Source: Sphingomonas caseinilytica
Lineage (GTDB): Bacteria; Pseudomonadota; Alphaproteobacteria; Sphingomonadales; Sphingomonadaceae
Reading direction: 5' to 3'
DNA length: 64,000 nucleotides
Assembly (NCBI RefSeq): GCF_023516455.1
Contig: NZ_JAMGBA010000001.1
Location: forward strand, 434,001-498,000
Below are positions 45,858-53,159 of the stretch, in pieces (positions within the stretch are counted from its first letter, which is position 1; each line of letters opens with the position of its first letter). The translations under genes were made by a program, and so were the position numbers. The notes below the pieces were generated by a model that saw only the letters and a program-made list of their open reading frames with translations, was not told the origin of the DNA and made no database searches.

Positions 45858-46514
45858 ATGTATCGGGTATTGCCGCTTCTGACGGATCAGGAAATCGAGG
45901 AATGCCGGCGGATCGCCGCATCGGCACCGTTCGCCGAAGGACGGCTCACCAACCCGCACAATCTGGCGAAGCAGAACGAGCAGCTGCATGACACGGACGC
46001 CTATAACCGCAGCTCGCAAATCCTACTCCAGGCCTTTGCCCGGAGCGAGGAATTCCGGGAATTCGCATTTCCCGAGATGATCGCGCCGCCGATGATCACC
46101 CGCTATCGCCCGGGAATGAAATATGGGGCGCACGCCGACGCCGCTTACATCCAGATGCCGGGAGGCTCGCTTCGCAGCGACCTAAGTTGCACCGTCTTCC
46201 TCAATGACCCCGAAAGTTATGAAGGAGGCGCCCTTAATGTCCGCTTGGGCGACAGTAACCTCACCTTCAAGCTGAAGGCGGGCGAAGCGATCATCTATTC
46301 ATCGGACTCGCTGCACCAGGTCGAGCCTGTGACGAAGGGCGAACGGCTGGTTGCGATCACGTTCATCCAGAGCCGGGTTCCCGACCCCTTCAAGCGCTAC
46401 ATGCTGTTCGAGCTCAATGAGATCGCCGCCCTTGAAGGCCGGCAGATGGATAATGAGAATTTCCAGCGACTGCAGCTGGTTCAGCAGAACCTGCTCAGGA
46501 TGTGGAGCAGTTAG
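45858..46514 (+). CDS. PKHD-type 2OG-Fe(II) hydroxylase (PiuC/YbiX-like)
   Basis: 218 aa. Iron ligands H92 and D94 (YGAHADAAY) and H153 (SLHQVEPV), and the 2-oxoglutarate Arg163 (GERLVAITF), are all present, with LSCTVFLNDPESYEGGALNV between. The family often sits next to TonB-dependent receptor or iron-uptake genes; here it directly abuts the sulfotransferase-like gene (no bases between). Substrate unknown. The stop overlaps that of asd by 4 bp (TTAG). Confidence 0.93.
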   Translation: MYRVLPLLTDQEIEECRRIAASAPFAEGRLTNPHNLAKQNEQLHDTDAYNRSSQILLQAFARSEEFREFAFPEMIAPPMITRYRPGMKYGAHADAAYIQMPGGSLRSDLSCTVFLNDPESYEGGALNVRLGDSNLTFKLKAGEAIIYSSDSLHQVEPVTKGERLVAITFIQSRVPDPFKRYMLFELNEIAALEGRQMDNENFQRLQLVQQNLLRMWSS

Positions 46515-47542
46515 GCCGCCTTCTGCAGGTGACGGCGGCCGAGCAACTCGGCGATCTGCACCGCATTCAGCGCCGCGCCCTTGCGCAGATTGTCGCTGAC
46601 GACCCAGATGCTGAGGCCATTGTCGACCGTTGAGTCCTCGCGGATGCGGCTGACGTAAGTCGCATATTCGCCGACGCATTCGACCGGCGTCACGTAACCA
46701 CCGTCCTCGCGCTTATCGACCAGCATGATGCCCGGCGCTTCGCGGAGGATCTCTCGAGCCTCGTCAGCCGAAATCTCATTCTCGAACTCGATGTTCACGG
46801 CTTCGGAGTGGCCTACGAAGACGGGGACGCGGACGCAGGTCGCGGTGACCTTTATCGACGGATCGAGGATCTTCTTGGTTTCCACCACCATCTTCCATTC
46901 TTCCTTGGTCGAGCCGTCGTCGAGGAAGCTGTCGATGTGCGGGATGACGTTGAAGGCAATCTGCTTGGTGAACTTCACCGGCTCGTTGGCGTCGCCGACG
47001 AAGATGTTGCGGCTCTGTTCGAATAGCTCGTCCATGCCGGCCTTTCCGGCGCCGGAAACCGACTGGTAGGTGGCGACCACCACCCGCTTGATCTTCGCCG
47101 CGTCGTGAAGCGGCTTCAGCGCGACAACCATCTGCGCGGTCGAGCAGTTGGGGTTGGCGATGATGTTCTTGGCGCGATAACCATCGATCGCCTCCGCATT
47201 CACTTCCGGCACGATCAGCGGAACGTCCGGGTCCATGCGATAGAGCGAGCTGTTGTCGATGACGGTGCAGCCGGCGGCCGCGGCCTTCGGAACATAGATC
47301 TTCGACACCTCGGAACCCGCCGCGAACAAGGCGATGTCCCAGCCCTCGAAGTCGAAATGCTCCAGGTTCTTGACCTTGAGTTCCTGCCCGCTGTCGCCGA
47401 AATCGATGATATCGCCGGTCGAGCGCGGGCTGGCCACAGCGGCCACTTCCGCCAGCGGGAATTGGCGCTCCGCCAGGATGTTGAGGATTTCGCGTCCAAC
47501 ATTGCCGGTCGCACCGACGACGGCGACCCGATAGCCTGACAT
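46511..47542 (-). CDS. asd: Aspartate-semialdehyde dehydrogenase
   Basis: 343 aa; makes aspartate semialdehyde for lysine, diaminopimelate, threonine and methionine. NADP-binding GATGNVGREIL opens the protein, catalytic Cys133 is in NPNCSTAQMV, the substrate region includes SVSGAGKAGMDEL, and CVRVPVFVGHSEAVNIEF carries the active-site His. The start ATG is at 47542, next to an unused TTG. dapF, later in the same pathway, is also in this window. It follows the rplS terminator and is convergent with the PKHD gene. Confidence 0.97.
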   Translation of the reverse strand: MSGYRVAVVGATGNVGREILNILAERQFPLAEVAAVASPRSTGDIIDFGDSGQELKVKNLEHFDFEGWDIALFAAGSEVSKIYVPKAAAAGCTVIDNSSLYRMDPDVPLIVPEVNAEAIDGYRAKNIIANPNCSTAQMVVALKPLHDAAKIKRVVVATYQSVSGAGKAGMDELFEQSRNIFVGDANEPVKFTKQIAFNVIPHIDSFLDDGSTKEEWKMVVETKKILDPSIKVTATCVRVPVFVGHSEAVNIEFENEISADEAREILREAPGIMLVDKREDGGYVTPVECVGEYATYVSRIREDSTVDNGLSIWVVSDNLRKGAALNAVQIAELLGRRHLQKAA

Positions 47543-47562
47543 CAAACCAATTCCTTATATTT

Positions 47563-47605
47563 CAAAAAGCGACGGCCGGACCCTCCATGTCGGAAGGCCC
47601 GGCCG
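47563..47605 (-). terminator. Rho-independent terminator after rplS
   Basis: On the minus strand, CGGCCGGGCC pairs with GGTCCGGCCG (one mismatch) and is followed by TCGCTTTTTG. It separates rplS from asd. Confidence 0.75.
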
Positions 47606-47635
47606 CGATTCAAGCGAAGAAGAGCTTGAAGGCGC

Positions 47636-48031
47636 TTAGCCCTCGCTGCTCTCCGTGCCCTTGGCCGGCCGGGTATCGCGGCGCTCGGCGATACGAGCCG
47701 ATTTGCCGCGGCGGCCGCGGAGGTAATAGAGCTTCGCGCGGCGGACTGCACCGCGGCGCACGACCTCGATCGAATCGACGATCGGCGAATAGAGCGGGAA
47801 GACTCGCTCGACGCCCTCACCGAACGAAATCTTGCGGACCGTGAAGTTTGAGTTCACGCCCTTGTTCGAGCGAGCAATGCAGACGCCCTCGTACATCTGT
47901 ACGCGGCTGCGCTCGCCCTCGACGACCTTCACGCCGACGCGGAGCGTGTCGCCCGGACGGAATTCAGGGATCTTCTTGCCTTCGCTGAGCGCGGCAACGG
48001 TTTCCGCCTCAAGCATCTGGATCAGGTTCAT
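47636..48031 (-). CDS. rplS: Large-subunit ribosomal protein L19
   Basis: 131 aa, bL19. Typical stretches: [56 protein letters not shown] and [13 protein letters not shown]. It lies at the subunit interface. It is the last gene of the ffh-rpsP-rimM-trmD-rplS order, 15 bp after trmD, and is followed by a terminator. A short polar tail ([16 protein letters not shown]) exceeds the core length slightly. Confidence 0.98.
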   Translation of the reverse strand: MNLIQMLEAETVAALSEGKKIPEFRPGDTLRVGVKVVEGERSRVQMYEGVCIARSNKGVNSNFTVRKISFGEGVERVFPLYSPIVDSIEVVRRGAVRRAKLYYLRGRRGKSARIAERRDTRPAKGTESSEG

Positions 48032-48046
48032 TTTTCTTCTCGTATC

Positions 48047-48769
48047 CTAATCTTTTCGCCGCGCGCCAGAGGGCGGTGCCTGCGAAGCGCCCCCATGGCG
48101 CTCGATCAGGTCCGGCCGCCTTAGCCGTGTGTCGTTGACCGCCTGTGCATGTCGCCATGCAGCGATCTTCGCATGATCCCCCGACCGCAGCACTTCAGGG
48201 ATCGTGCGCCCTTCCCATTCGACAGGTCGGGTATAGTGCGGATATTCGAGAAGCCCCGTTTCGAAGCTCTCCTCCTCACCGCTGGAAGCCGCGCCCATTA
48301 TCCCGGGAAGCAGGCGAACGCAAGCGTCTAGAAGGACCATCGCGCCTAGCTCGCCGCCCGACAAGACATAATCGCCGATCGAGATGGGTTCGACAGGGCG
48401 AGCTTCGAAGATCCGTTCGTCAAATCCCTCGAACCGGCCGCAGAGGATGATCGCGCCTTCGCCTGCCGCCAATTCGCGAACGCGAACCTGGGTAAGCGGC
48501 GCGCCGCGTGGCGTCATCGCCAACATTGGGCGGCCGTCGGCGACAGCGTCGAGTGCAGCGGCCAGCACATCGCAGCGAAGCACCATCCCGGCGCCGCCGC
48601 CAGCCGGCGTGTCGTCGACCGTGCGATGCTTGTCGATCGCATGATCGCGGATGTTGCACGCGTCCAGGCTCCAGATGCCGTCGGAAAGGCCCCGACCGGC
48701 AAGGCTTGTACCTAGCGGGCCCGGGAACATCTCCGGGTAAAGAGTGAGGATGGTTGCGCGGAAGGTCAT
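48047..48769 (-). CDS. trmD: tRNA (guanine-N1-)-methyltransferase TrmD
   Basis: 240-aa SPOUT methyltransferase making m1G37. Visible: [36 protein letters not shown], which forms the trefoil knot, and the C-terminal [20 protein letters not shown]. The gene is separated from rimM by the opposite-strand oxidoreductase gene, so it needs either its own promoter in the 59-bp divergent gap (48770-48828) or read-through from rimM across about 1 kb of antisense sequence. Confidence 0.97.
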   Translation of the reverse strand: MTFRATILTLYPEMFPGPLGTSLAGRGLSDGIWSLDACNIRDHAIDKHRTVDDTPAGGGAGMVLRCDVLAAALDAVADGRPMLAMTPRGAPLTQVRVRELAAGEGAIILCGRFEGFDERIFEARPVEPISIGDYVLSGGELGAMVLLDACVRLLPGIMGAASSGEEESFETGLLEYPHYTRPVEWEGRTIPEVLRSGDHAKIAAWRHAQAVNDTRLRRPDLIERHGGASQAPPSGARRKD

Positions 48770-48828
48770 TGGCCGCGCGTCCTAGCCTAGCGGGAACTCA
48801 TTCGGAAGGCTCCGCATTGGGCCTTACC

Positions 48829-49752
48829 ATGGACGACAAGCCACTCGACTGCCTGGTGATCGGTGCCGGCCCCGCTGGCCTCACCGCTGCCATCTATCTC
48901 GCCCGCTTCCATCTCGACATTTTGGTGGTGGACAGCGGCAAGGGCCGCGCCGCGATGATCCCGTGTACCCACAATCATGCTGGATATCCCGATGGCATCT
49001 CGGGAAAGGAATTGATCGGCCTGATGAGGGAGCAGGCCCAACGCCATGGGGCGAAGATCGTCGATGGCTGCGTTAGCCGACTTCATCGCGACGAGCAGAG
49101 CGGCCTGTTCGAAGCCGAGTGGGGATCCGGGCCAATGCGCGCGCGCTCCGTCCTCCTTGCGACCGGGGTCACCAACCGCCGCCCGCCAATGGATGAGGCT
49201 CTGCATGACGATGCCTTGGCACGCGGCCTGATCCGCTATTGCCCGATCTGCGACGGATATGAGGTTACGGACAAGAAAGTCGGAGTTCTCGGCAGCGGAA
49301 GGAACGGCGTGGCCGAAGCGGTGTTCCTGCGCGGATATACCGCCGACGTCACGCTGATTGCCCCGGACAAGGCCTTGAACGTTTCCAGCGTCGACCGGCT
49401 GGCGCTGGACGGTGCCGGCATCGAAACCGTCGACGGCCCCGCCGAAGCGGTAGCGATCGCAGAGGACAGCATCACCGTGGATACAGCCGAGGGACATTTC
49501 ACCTTCGACACCGTCTATCCGGCGCTGGGATCGGACGTTCACGCTCAACTGGCCGAGATGGTCGGCGCGCGATTGGGCGATGACGGCTGCGTCGGGGTCG
49601 ATGCGCATATGCGGACCAGCGTCGACGGTGTCTATGCCGCTGGGGACCTGGTCATTGGCCTCGACCAGATCAGCAACGCAATGGGACAAGGCGGGGTCGC
49701 TGCGACGACGATCCGCAATGATCTGGCGAAGGAAAGGCCGCTGCTGCGTTAG
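48829..49752 (+). CDS. Thioredoxin-reductase-like FAD/NAD(P)H oxidoreductase
   Basis: 307-aa two-dinucleotide-fold flavoprotein. FAD-binding GAGPAG is at 12-17, the redox CPIC pair at C138/C141 is followed by DGYE as in thioredoxin reductases, NAD(P)H-binding GSGRNGVAEA follows, and the C-terminal GVYAAGDLVIG binds FAD. The disulfide partner is not known; trxA at 17.9 kb is a candidate (inference). It lies on the opposite strand between rimM and trmD, splitting an otherwise standard translation operon. The start at 48829 fits the beginning of homology; further upstream codons overlap the trmD start. Confidence 0.88.
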   Translation: MDDKPLDCLVIGAGPAGLTAAIYLARFHLDILVVDSGKGRAAMIPCTHNHAGYPDGISGKELIGLMREQAQRHGAKIVDGCVSRLHRDEQSGLFEAEWGSGPMRARSVLLATGVTNRRPPMDEALHDDALARGLIRYCPICDGYEVTDKKVGVLGSGRNGVAEAVFLRGYTADVTLIAPDKALNVSSVDRLALDGAGIETVDGPAEAVAIAEDSITVDTAEGHFTFDTVYPALGSDVHAQLAEMVGARLGDDGCVGVDAHMRTSVDGVYAAGDLVIGLDQISNAMGQGGVAATTIRNDLAKERPLLR

Positions 49753-49754
49753 TC

Positions 49755-49821
49755 GTCATTGCGAGGAGCCGAAGGCGACGCGGCAATCCACTCTGGATTG
49801 CTTCGCTGCGCTCGCAACGAC
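49755..49821. repeat. Palindromic intergenic repeat, family B
   Basis: A copy of the 5191-5261 element: GTCATTGCGAGGAGCCGAAG at one end and TTCGCTGCGCTCGCAACGAC at the other, with AATCCA/TGGATT in the middle. It fills the gap between the oxidoreductase and rimM stops. Confidence 0.82.
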
Positions 49822-49829
49822 GGAATAAC

Positions 49830-50327
49830 TTAAGCCAGAAATTCAGGGTCGAGGATGACCCGATCACCCACCAGCCGCGCAATGGGTTCGCGAAATGGGA
49901 TCAGCGAGCGCTTGCCGTTCGGCCGCTCGACATCGAGCAGGTCTCCGGCACCGAAATTCTCGACGGAGACTACCGTGCCATGCGCCTGGCCCGCCTCATC
50001 AACGCAAGACAGGCCCACTAGGTCTGCATGGTAATATTCGCCCTCTTCCAGCGGAGGCAGGGCGTCGCGATCGATTTCGATCAGCTGACCGCGCAGCGCC
50101 TCGGCAGCGGTTCGGTCGGAAATGCCCTCGAAACGGGCAATGGCGGTCTTGCCGCCGTCCTTGATGTCCTTAAGCGCAAGTTCGCGCCCGCCGACATGGA
50201 GGCACGAATGGCGAGCCAGGCTCTCGACGCTGTCCGTGAACAGCTTGAGCCTTAGCTCGCCCTTCACCCCATGAGCCCCGGCGACCGCGGCGAGCGCCAC
50301 GCGCTTCCCGGTCGCCGGTGAACTCAT
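49830..50327 (-). CDS. rimM: 16S rRNA processing protein RimM
   Basis: 165-aa 30S maturation factor with the N-terminal RimM beta barrel (AAVAGAHGVKGELRLKLFTD, FEGISDRTAAEALRGQ) and a PRC-barrel C-terminus (GEYYHADLVGLSCVD, GDLLDVERPNGKRSLIPF). It starts 3 bp after the S16 stop. Its 3' neighbour is now the inverted oxidoreductase gene and a family-B repeat instead of trmD. Confidence 0.96.
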   Translation of the reverse strand: MSSPATGKRVALAAVAGAHGVKGELRLKLFTDSVESLARHSCLHVGGRELALKDIKDGGKTAIARFEGISDRTAAEALRGQLIEIDRDALPPLEEGEYYHADLVGLSCVDEAGQAHGTVVSVENFGAGDLLDVERPNGKRSLIPFREPIARLVGDRVILDPEFLA

Positions 50328-50330
50328 GAG

Positions 50331-50972
50331 TTACTCAGCCTTCGCTTCAGCGTCGCCCTCGGCTGCCGGAGCTTCCTCAGCGGCAGCTTCTTCAGCAGCC
50401 GGAGCTTCTTCAGCAGCAGCTTCCTCAGCCGGGGCCTCTTCAGCAACCGGAGCTTCATCAGCGGCAGCCTCTTCAGCCGGGGCTTCTTCAGCAACCGGAG
50501 CTTCCTCGGCGGCGGCTTCTTCAGCCGGAGCCTCTTCAGCGACGGCTTCGGCCGGTGCTTCCTCAGCCGGAGCTTCCTCGGTCACGGCTTCTTCCGCTGG
50601 AGCGGCAGCGGCAGCGGCGGCAGCCTCTTCAGCCTCGGCCAGCTTCGCAGCGCGCTCTTCGAGACGCTCCTTGGCCTTTTCGCCCGGCTCGCCCTTCTTC
50701 GGGTTGTTGCGGGCTGCGCGCTCCTTGATGCCGGCGGCATCGAGGAAGCGGGCAACGCGGTCCGACGGCTGGGCGCCGACCGACAGCCAGTGCGAAACGC
50801 GCTCGGCGTCGATCTTCACGCGCTCCGGCGAATCCTTCGCCAGCAGCGGGTTGTAGGTGCCGATCTTCTCGATGAAGCGGCCGTCACGCGAATTGCGGCT
50901 GTCGGCCACGACGATGCGGTAATAGGGCCGCTTCTTGGAGCCACCACGGGCCAGACGGATTGCAACTGCCAT
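50331..50972 (-). CDS. rpsP: Small-subunit ribosomal protein S16 with long Ala/Glu-rich tail
   Basis: 213 aa. Residues 1 to about 100 are an ordinary bS16 ([33 protein letters not shown]). The last 100 or so residues are an imperfect tandem repeat of [16 protein letters not shown]-like units ending in EGDAEAKAE. Normal bS16 proteins are about 80-100 residues, so the tail roughly doubles it. At DNA level the tail is a run of short related repeats (50340-50640), prone to slippage. It would be flexible, strongly acidic and solvent-exposed; function unknown. Confidence 0.96.
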   Translation of the reverse strand: MAVAIRLARGGSKKRPYYRIVVADSRNSRDGRFIEKIGTYNPLLAKDSPERVKIDAERVSHWLSVGAQPSDRVARFLDAAGIKERAARNNPKKGEPGEKAKERLEERAAKLAEAEEAAAAAAAAPAEEAVTEEAPAEEAPAEAVAEEAPAEEAAAEEAPVAEEAPAEEAAADEAPVAEEAPAEEAAAEEAPAAEEAAAEEAPAAEGDAEAKAE

Positions 50973-51013
50973 TTCTTAAGTCCTTCTTCTAAAATACTAT
51001 AATTTAATCAAAA

Positions 51014-51059
51014 CTGGATCCCAGCCCTCGCTGGGATGACGATCTGTCGGGATCGTCAT
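51014..51059. repeat. Half copy of family A repeat plus short palindrome
   Basis: CTGGATCCCAGC...GCTGGGATGAC (51014-51040) matches one half of the family A element. Directly beside it, ATGACGAT (51036-51043) and ATCGTCAT (51052-51059) form an 8-bp inverted repeat that overlaps the ffh stop codon. It lies between ffh and rpsP. Confidence 0.65.
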
Positions 51060-52516
51060 TTCTTACCAAATTTATCGAAACCGGGAGGCAGGTTGAACGG
51101 CGAGGAACCGCCAAGACCGGGAAGGCCCGGCATTCCGCCCGGAAGCTGGCCGCCGGGAGCAAGACCCCCCAACGCCTCTTCCATTCCACCCTTGTTGAAC
51201 ATGGACGCGAGCTTGCCGAAGCCGCCGAGCTTCTTCAGCCGCTTCATCGCGTTGGACATTTCCAAATGCATCTTCAGCAGCTTGTTGACCTCCTGGACGG
51301 TGGTCCCGCTGCCCTTGGCGATGCGGATCTTGCGCTTGGCATTGATGATGTCGGGCCGCTGCCGCTCCTTGGCGGTCATGGAGCTCATCATCGCTTCCAA
51401 TCGGGTCAATGCCTTCTCGTCGACATTGGCCGCGCCCTTCATCCCCTTCATGCCCGGAAGCATGTTGGCGAGCGCTCCGAGGCCGCCCATGCGCTGCATC
51501 TGGCTGATCTGGAGGCGCAAGTCATCGAGGTCGAACTTGCCCTTCTCCATCTTCCTGGCGAGCTTTTCGGCGTCCTCGATCTTGACCGTTTCCGCGGCCC
51601 GCTCGACGAGGCTGACAACGTCGCCCATGCCGAGGATGCGGCCGGCAACACGGCTCGGATGGAAAGCCTCGAGCGCGTCAATCGCTTCGCCCGTACCGGC
51701 GAACTTGATCGGCTTGCCGGTGACCGCGCGCATGGAGAGCGCCGCACCGCCGCGCGCATCGCCGTCCATGCGGGTCAGGATGACGCCGCTGAGATCGACT
51801 TCGCCGGCAAAGCCCTTGGCGACGTTGACGGCGTCCTGGCCGGTCAGGCTGTCGACCACCAGCAGGGTCTCGACCGGGTTCGACGCGGCTGCGACCGCCT
51901 TCATCTCGGCCATCAACTGGTCGTCGACGTGGAGGCGGCCGGCGGTGTCGAGCAGGAGGATGTCGTAAGCCTGCAGCTTTGCCGACTGCAGCGCGCGCTG
52001 GGCGATCTGGACCGGCGTCTGGCCAGGAACAATCGGTAACGTGTCGACATTGGTCTGGCGGCCGAGCACTGCAAGCTGCTCTTGCGCCGCCGGGCGGGCG
52101 ACGTCGAGCGAGGCCATCAAGACCTTCTTGCGCTCGCGCTCCGACAGCCGCTTGGCGAGCTTGGCCGTGGTGGTGGTCTTACCGGAGCCCTGAAGACCAA
52201 CCATCATGATGACCGCCGGCGGATTGACGTCGAGGTGAAGTTCGGCCGTTTCCGCACCGAGCATCTCGACCAGCGCGTCGTTGACGATCTTCACGACCAT
52301 CTGGCCCGGCGTGACCGAACGGATCACCTCGGCACCGACCGCGCGTTCCGTCACCTGGTCGACGAAATCACGGGCCACCGGAAGTGCGACGTCGGCCTCG
52401 AGCAGCGCAACGCGAACCTCGCGCATCGCCCCACGTACGTCGTCCTCCGACAGCGCACCGCGACCGCGGAGCTTGTCGAAGACGCCGGACAGGCGATCGC
52501 TCAGTGACTCGAACAT
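51056..52516 (-). CDS. ffh: Signal recognition particle protein Ffh
   Basis: 486-aa SRP54 GTPase. The N domain is followed by the G domain with P-loop GLQGSGKTTTTAKL, LDTAGRLHVDDQL and LTRMDGDARGGAALS, then the Met-rich M domain (QMQRMGGLGALANMLPGMKG; MHLEMSNAMKRLKKLGG) that binds SRP RNA and signal peptides. It ends in a Gly/Pro-rich tail. GAGGAG precedes the ATG at 52516; 24 extra upstream codons are rejected. ftsY, encoding its receptor, is in the window at 58.1 kb. The leader has a GCCGGCG/CGCCGGC hairpin at 52555-52578. Confidence 0.97.
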   Translation of the reverse strand: MFESLSDRLSGVFDKLRGRGALSEDDVRGAMREVRVALLEADVALPVARDFVDQVTERAVGAEVIRSVTPGQMVVKIVNDALVEMLGAETAELHLDVNPPAVIMMVGLQGSGKTTTTAKLAKRLSERERKKVLMASLDVARPAAQEQLAVLGRQTNVDTLPIVPGQTPVQIAQRALQSAKLQAYDILLLDTAGRLHVDDQLMAEMKAVAAASNPVETLLVVDSLTGQDAVNVAKGFAGEVDLSGVILTRMDGDARGGAALSMRAVTGKPIKFAGTGEAIDALEAFHPSRVAGRILGMGDVVSLVERAAETVKIEDAEKLARKMEKGKFDLDDLRLQISQMQRMGGLGALANMLPGMKGMKGAANVDEKALTRLEAMMSSMTAKERQRPDIINAKRKIRIAKGSGTTVQEVNKLLKMHLEMSNAMKRLKKLGGFGKLASMFNKGGMEEALGGLAPGGQLPGGMPGLPGLGGSSPFNLPPGFDKFGKK

Positions 52517-53159
52517 CCAAAACTCCTCAAACGGCAGCGCGAAATGCACAAAACGCCGGCGGGCGAAACCTCGCCGGCCAGCGTGCACCCTTGGGCGCTG
52601 CCATCAATGTATGTCCGTTAAGACGGGGCGGCCCCTACGGTAGAGGGGCGCAAAGGTCAAGTTTCACAAGGCTCGAAACGTTGCTCGACCCGATCCCAAA
52701 ATAGAGAGGCGGAAGAAAAGCGCCCCCGCGCCCTCCTCCCGCCTCTTGGGAAGAAGCGGAAGGGCAGCATGCTCTCTGCCCTTTCCGCCTCTGGGGAGAT
52801 CAATCAAATGCCGCCGTCCCTGCTCGGGTTGAGGGACGGCGGCAACGCGGTACTGGCGGTGAAGCATCGACCGCGAAAAGAAACTGCTGCGGGTGGCTCG
52901 GGAGAGCGATGGCCTGGTCCGACAAGGGTGTGGCTGAATTCCCCCGACATTCACCAAGCTGAACAGCATCCATGGGGATGCTGCCCATGAGTGAGCCAAA
53001 TGGCAGAACCAACCTGGCTGAAGACGATGAATGCGGCATTGCGAACCCCCCGAGCAATTCCTCTCCATCGGCATCACTCCAGCGGGCTTCCGGAGCCATG
53101 GAGAAAAGATGATTTTTTTCTGATTTCTCTCTGCTAAGGCTCGTTTCAGGGGGGAATAG
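52517..53159. other. 643-bp intergenic region with three strong hairpins, no clear gene
   Basis: The divergent gap between ffh and the winged-helix gene. Hairpins: AGAGGCGG (52705-52712) with CCGCCTCT (52739-52746); AGCGGAAGGGCAG (52755-52767) with CTGCCCTTTCCGCCT (52776-52790); and a perfect 12-bp stem, GCCGCCGTCCCT (52810-52821) with AGGGACGGCGGC (52832-52843). Open frames here have no convincing start or composition. The structures are compatible with a small RNA or a long structured leader. It does not match the SRP RNA loop signature. Confidence 0.5.

Noticed and set aside
52750-52790. SRP (4.5S) RNA near ffh
   Set aside because: A hairpin is present but the conserved GGAAGCAGC-type internal loop of SRP RNA is not.
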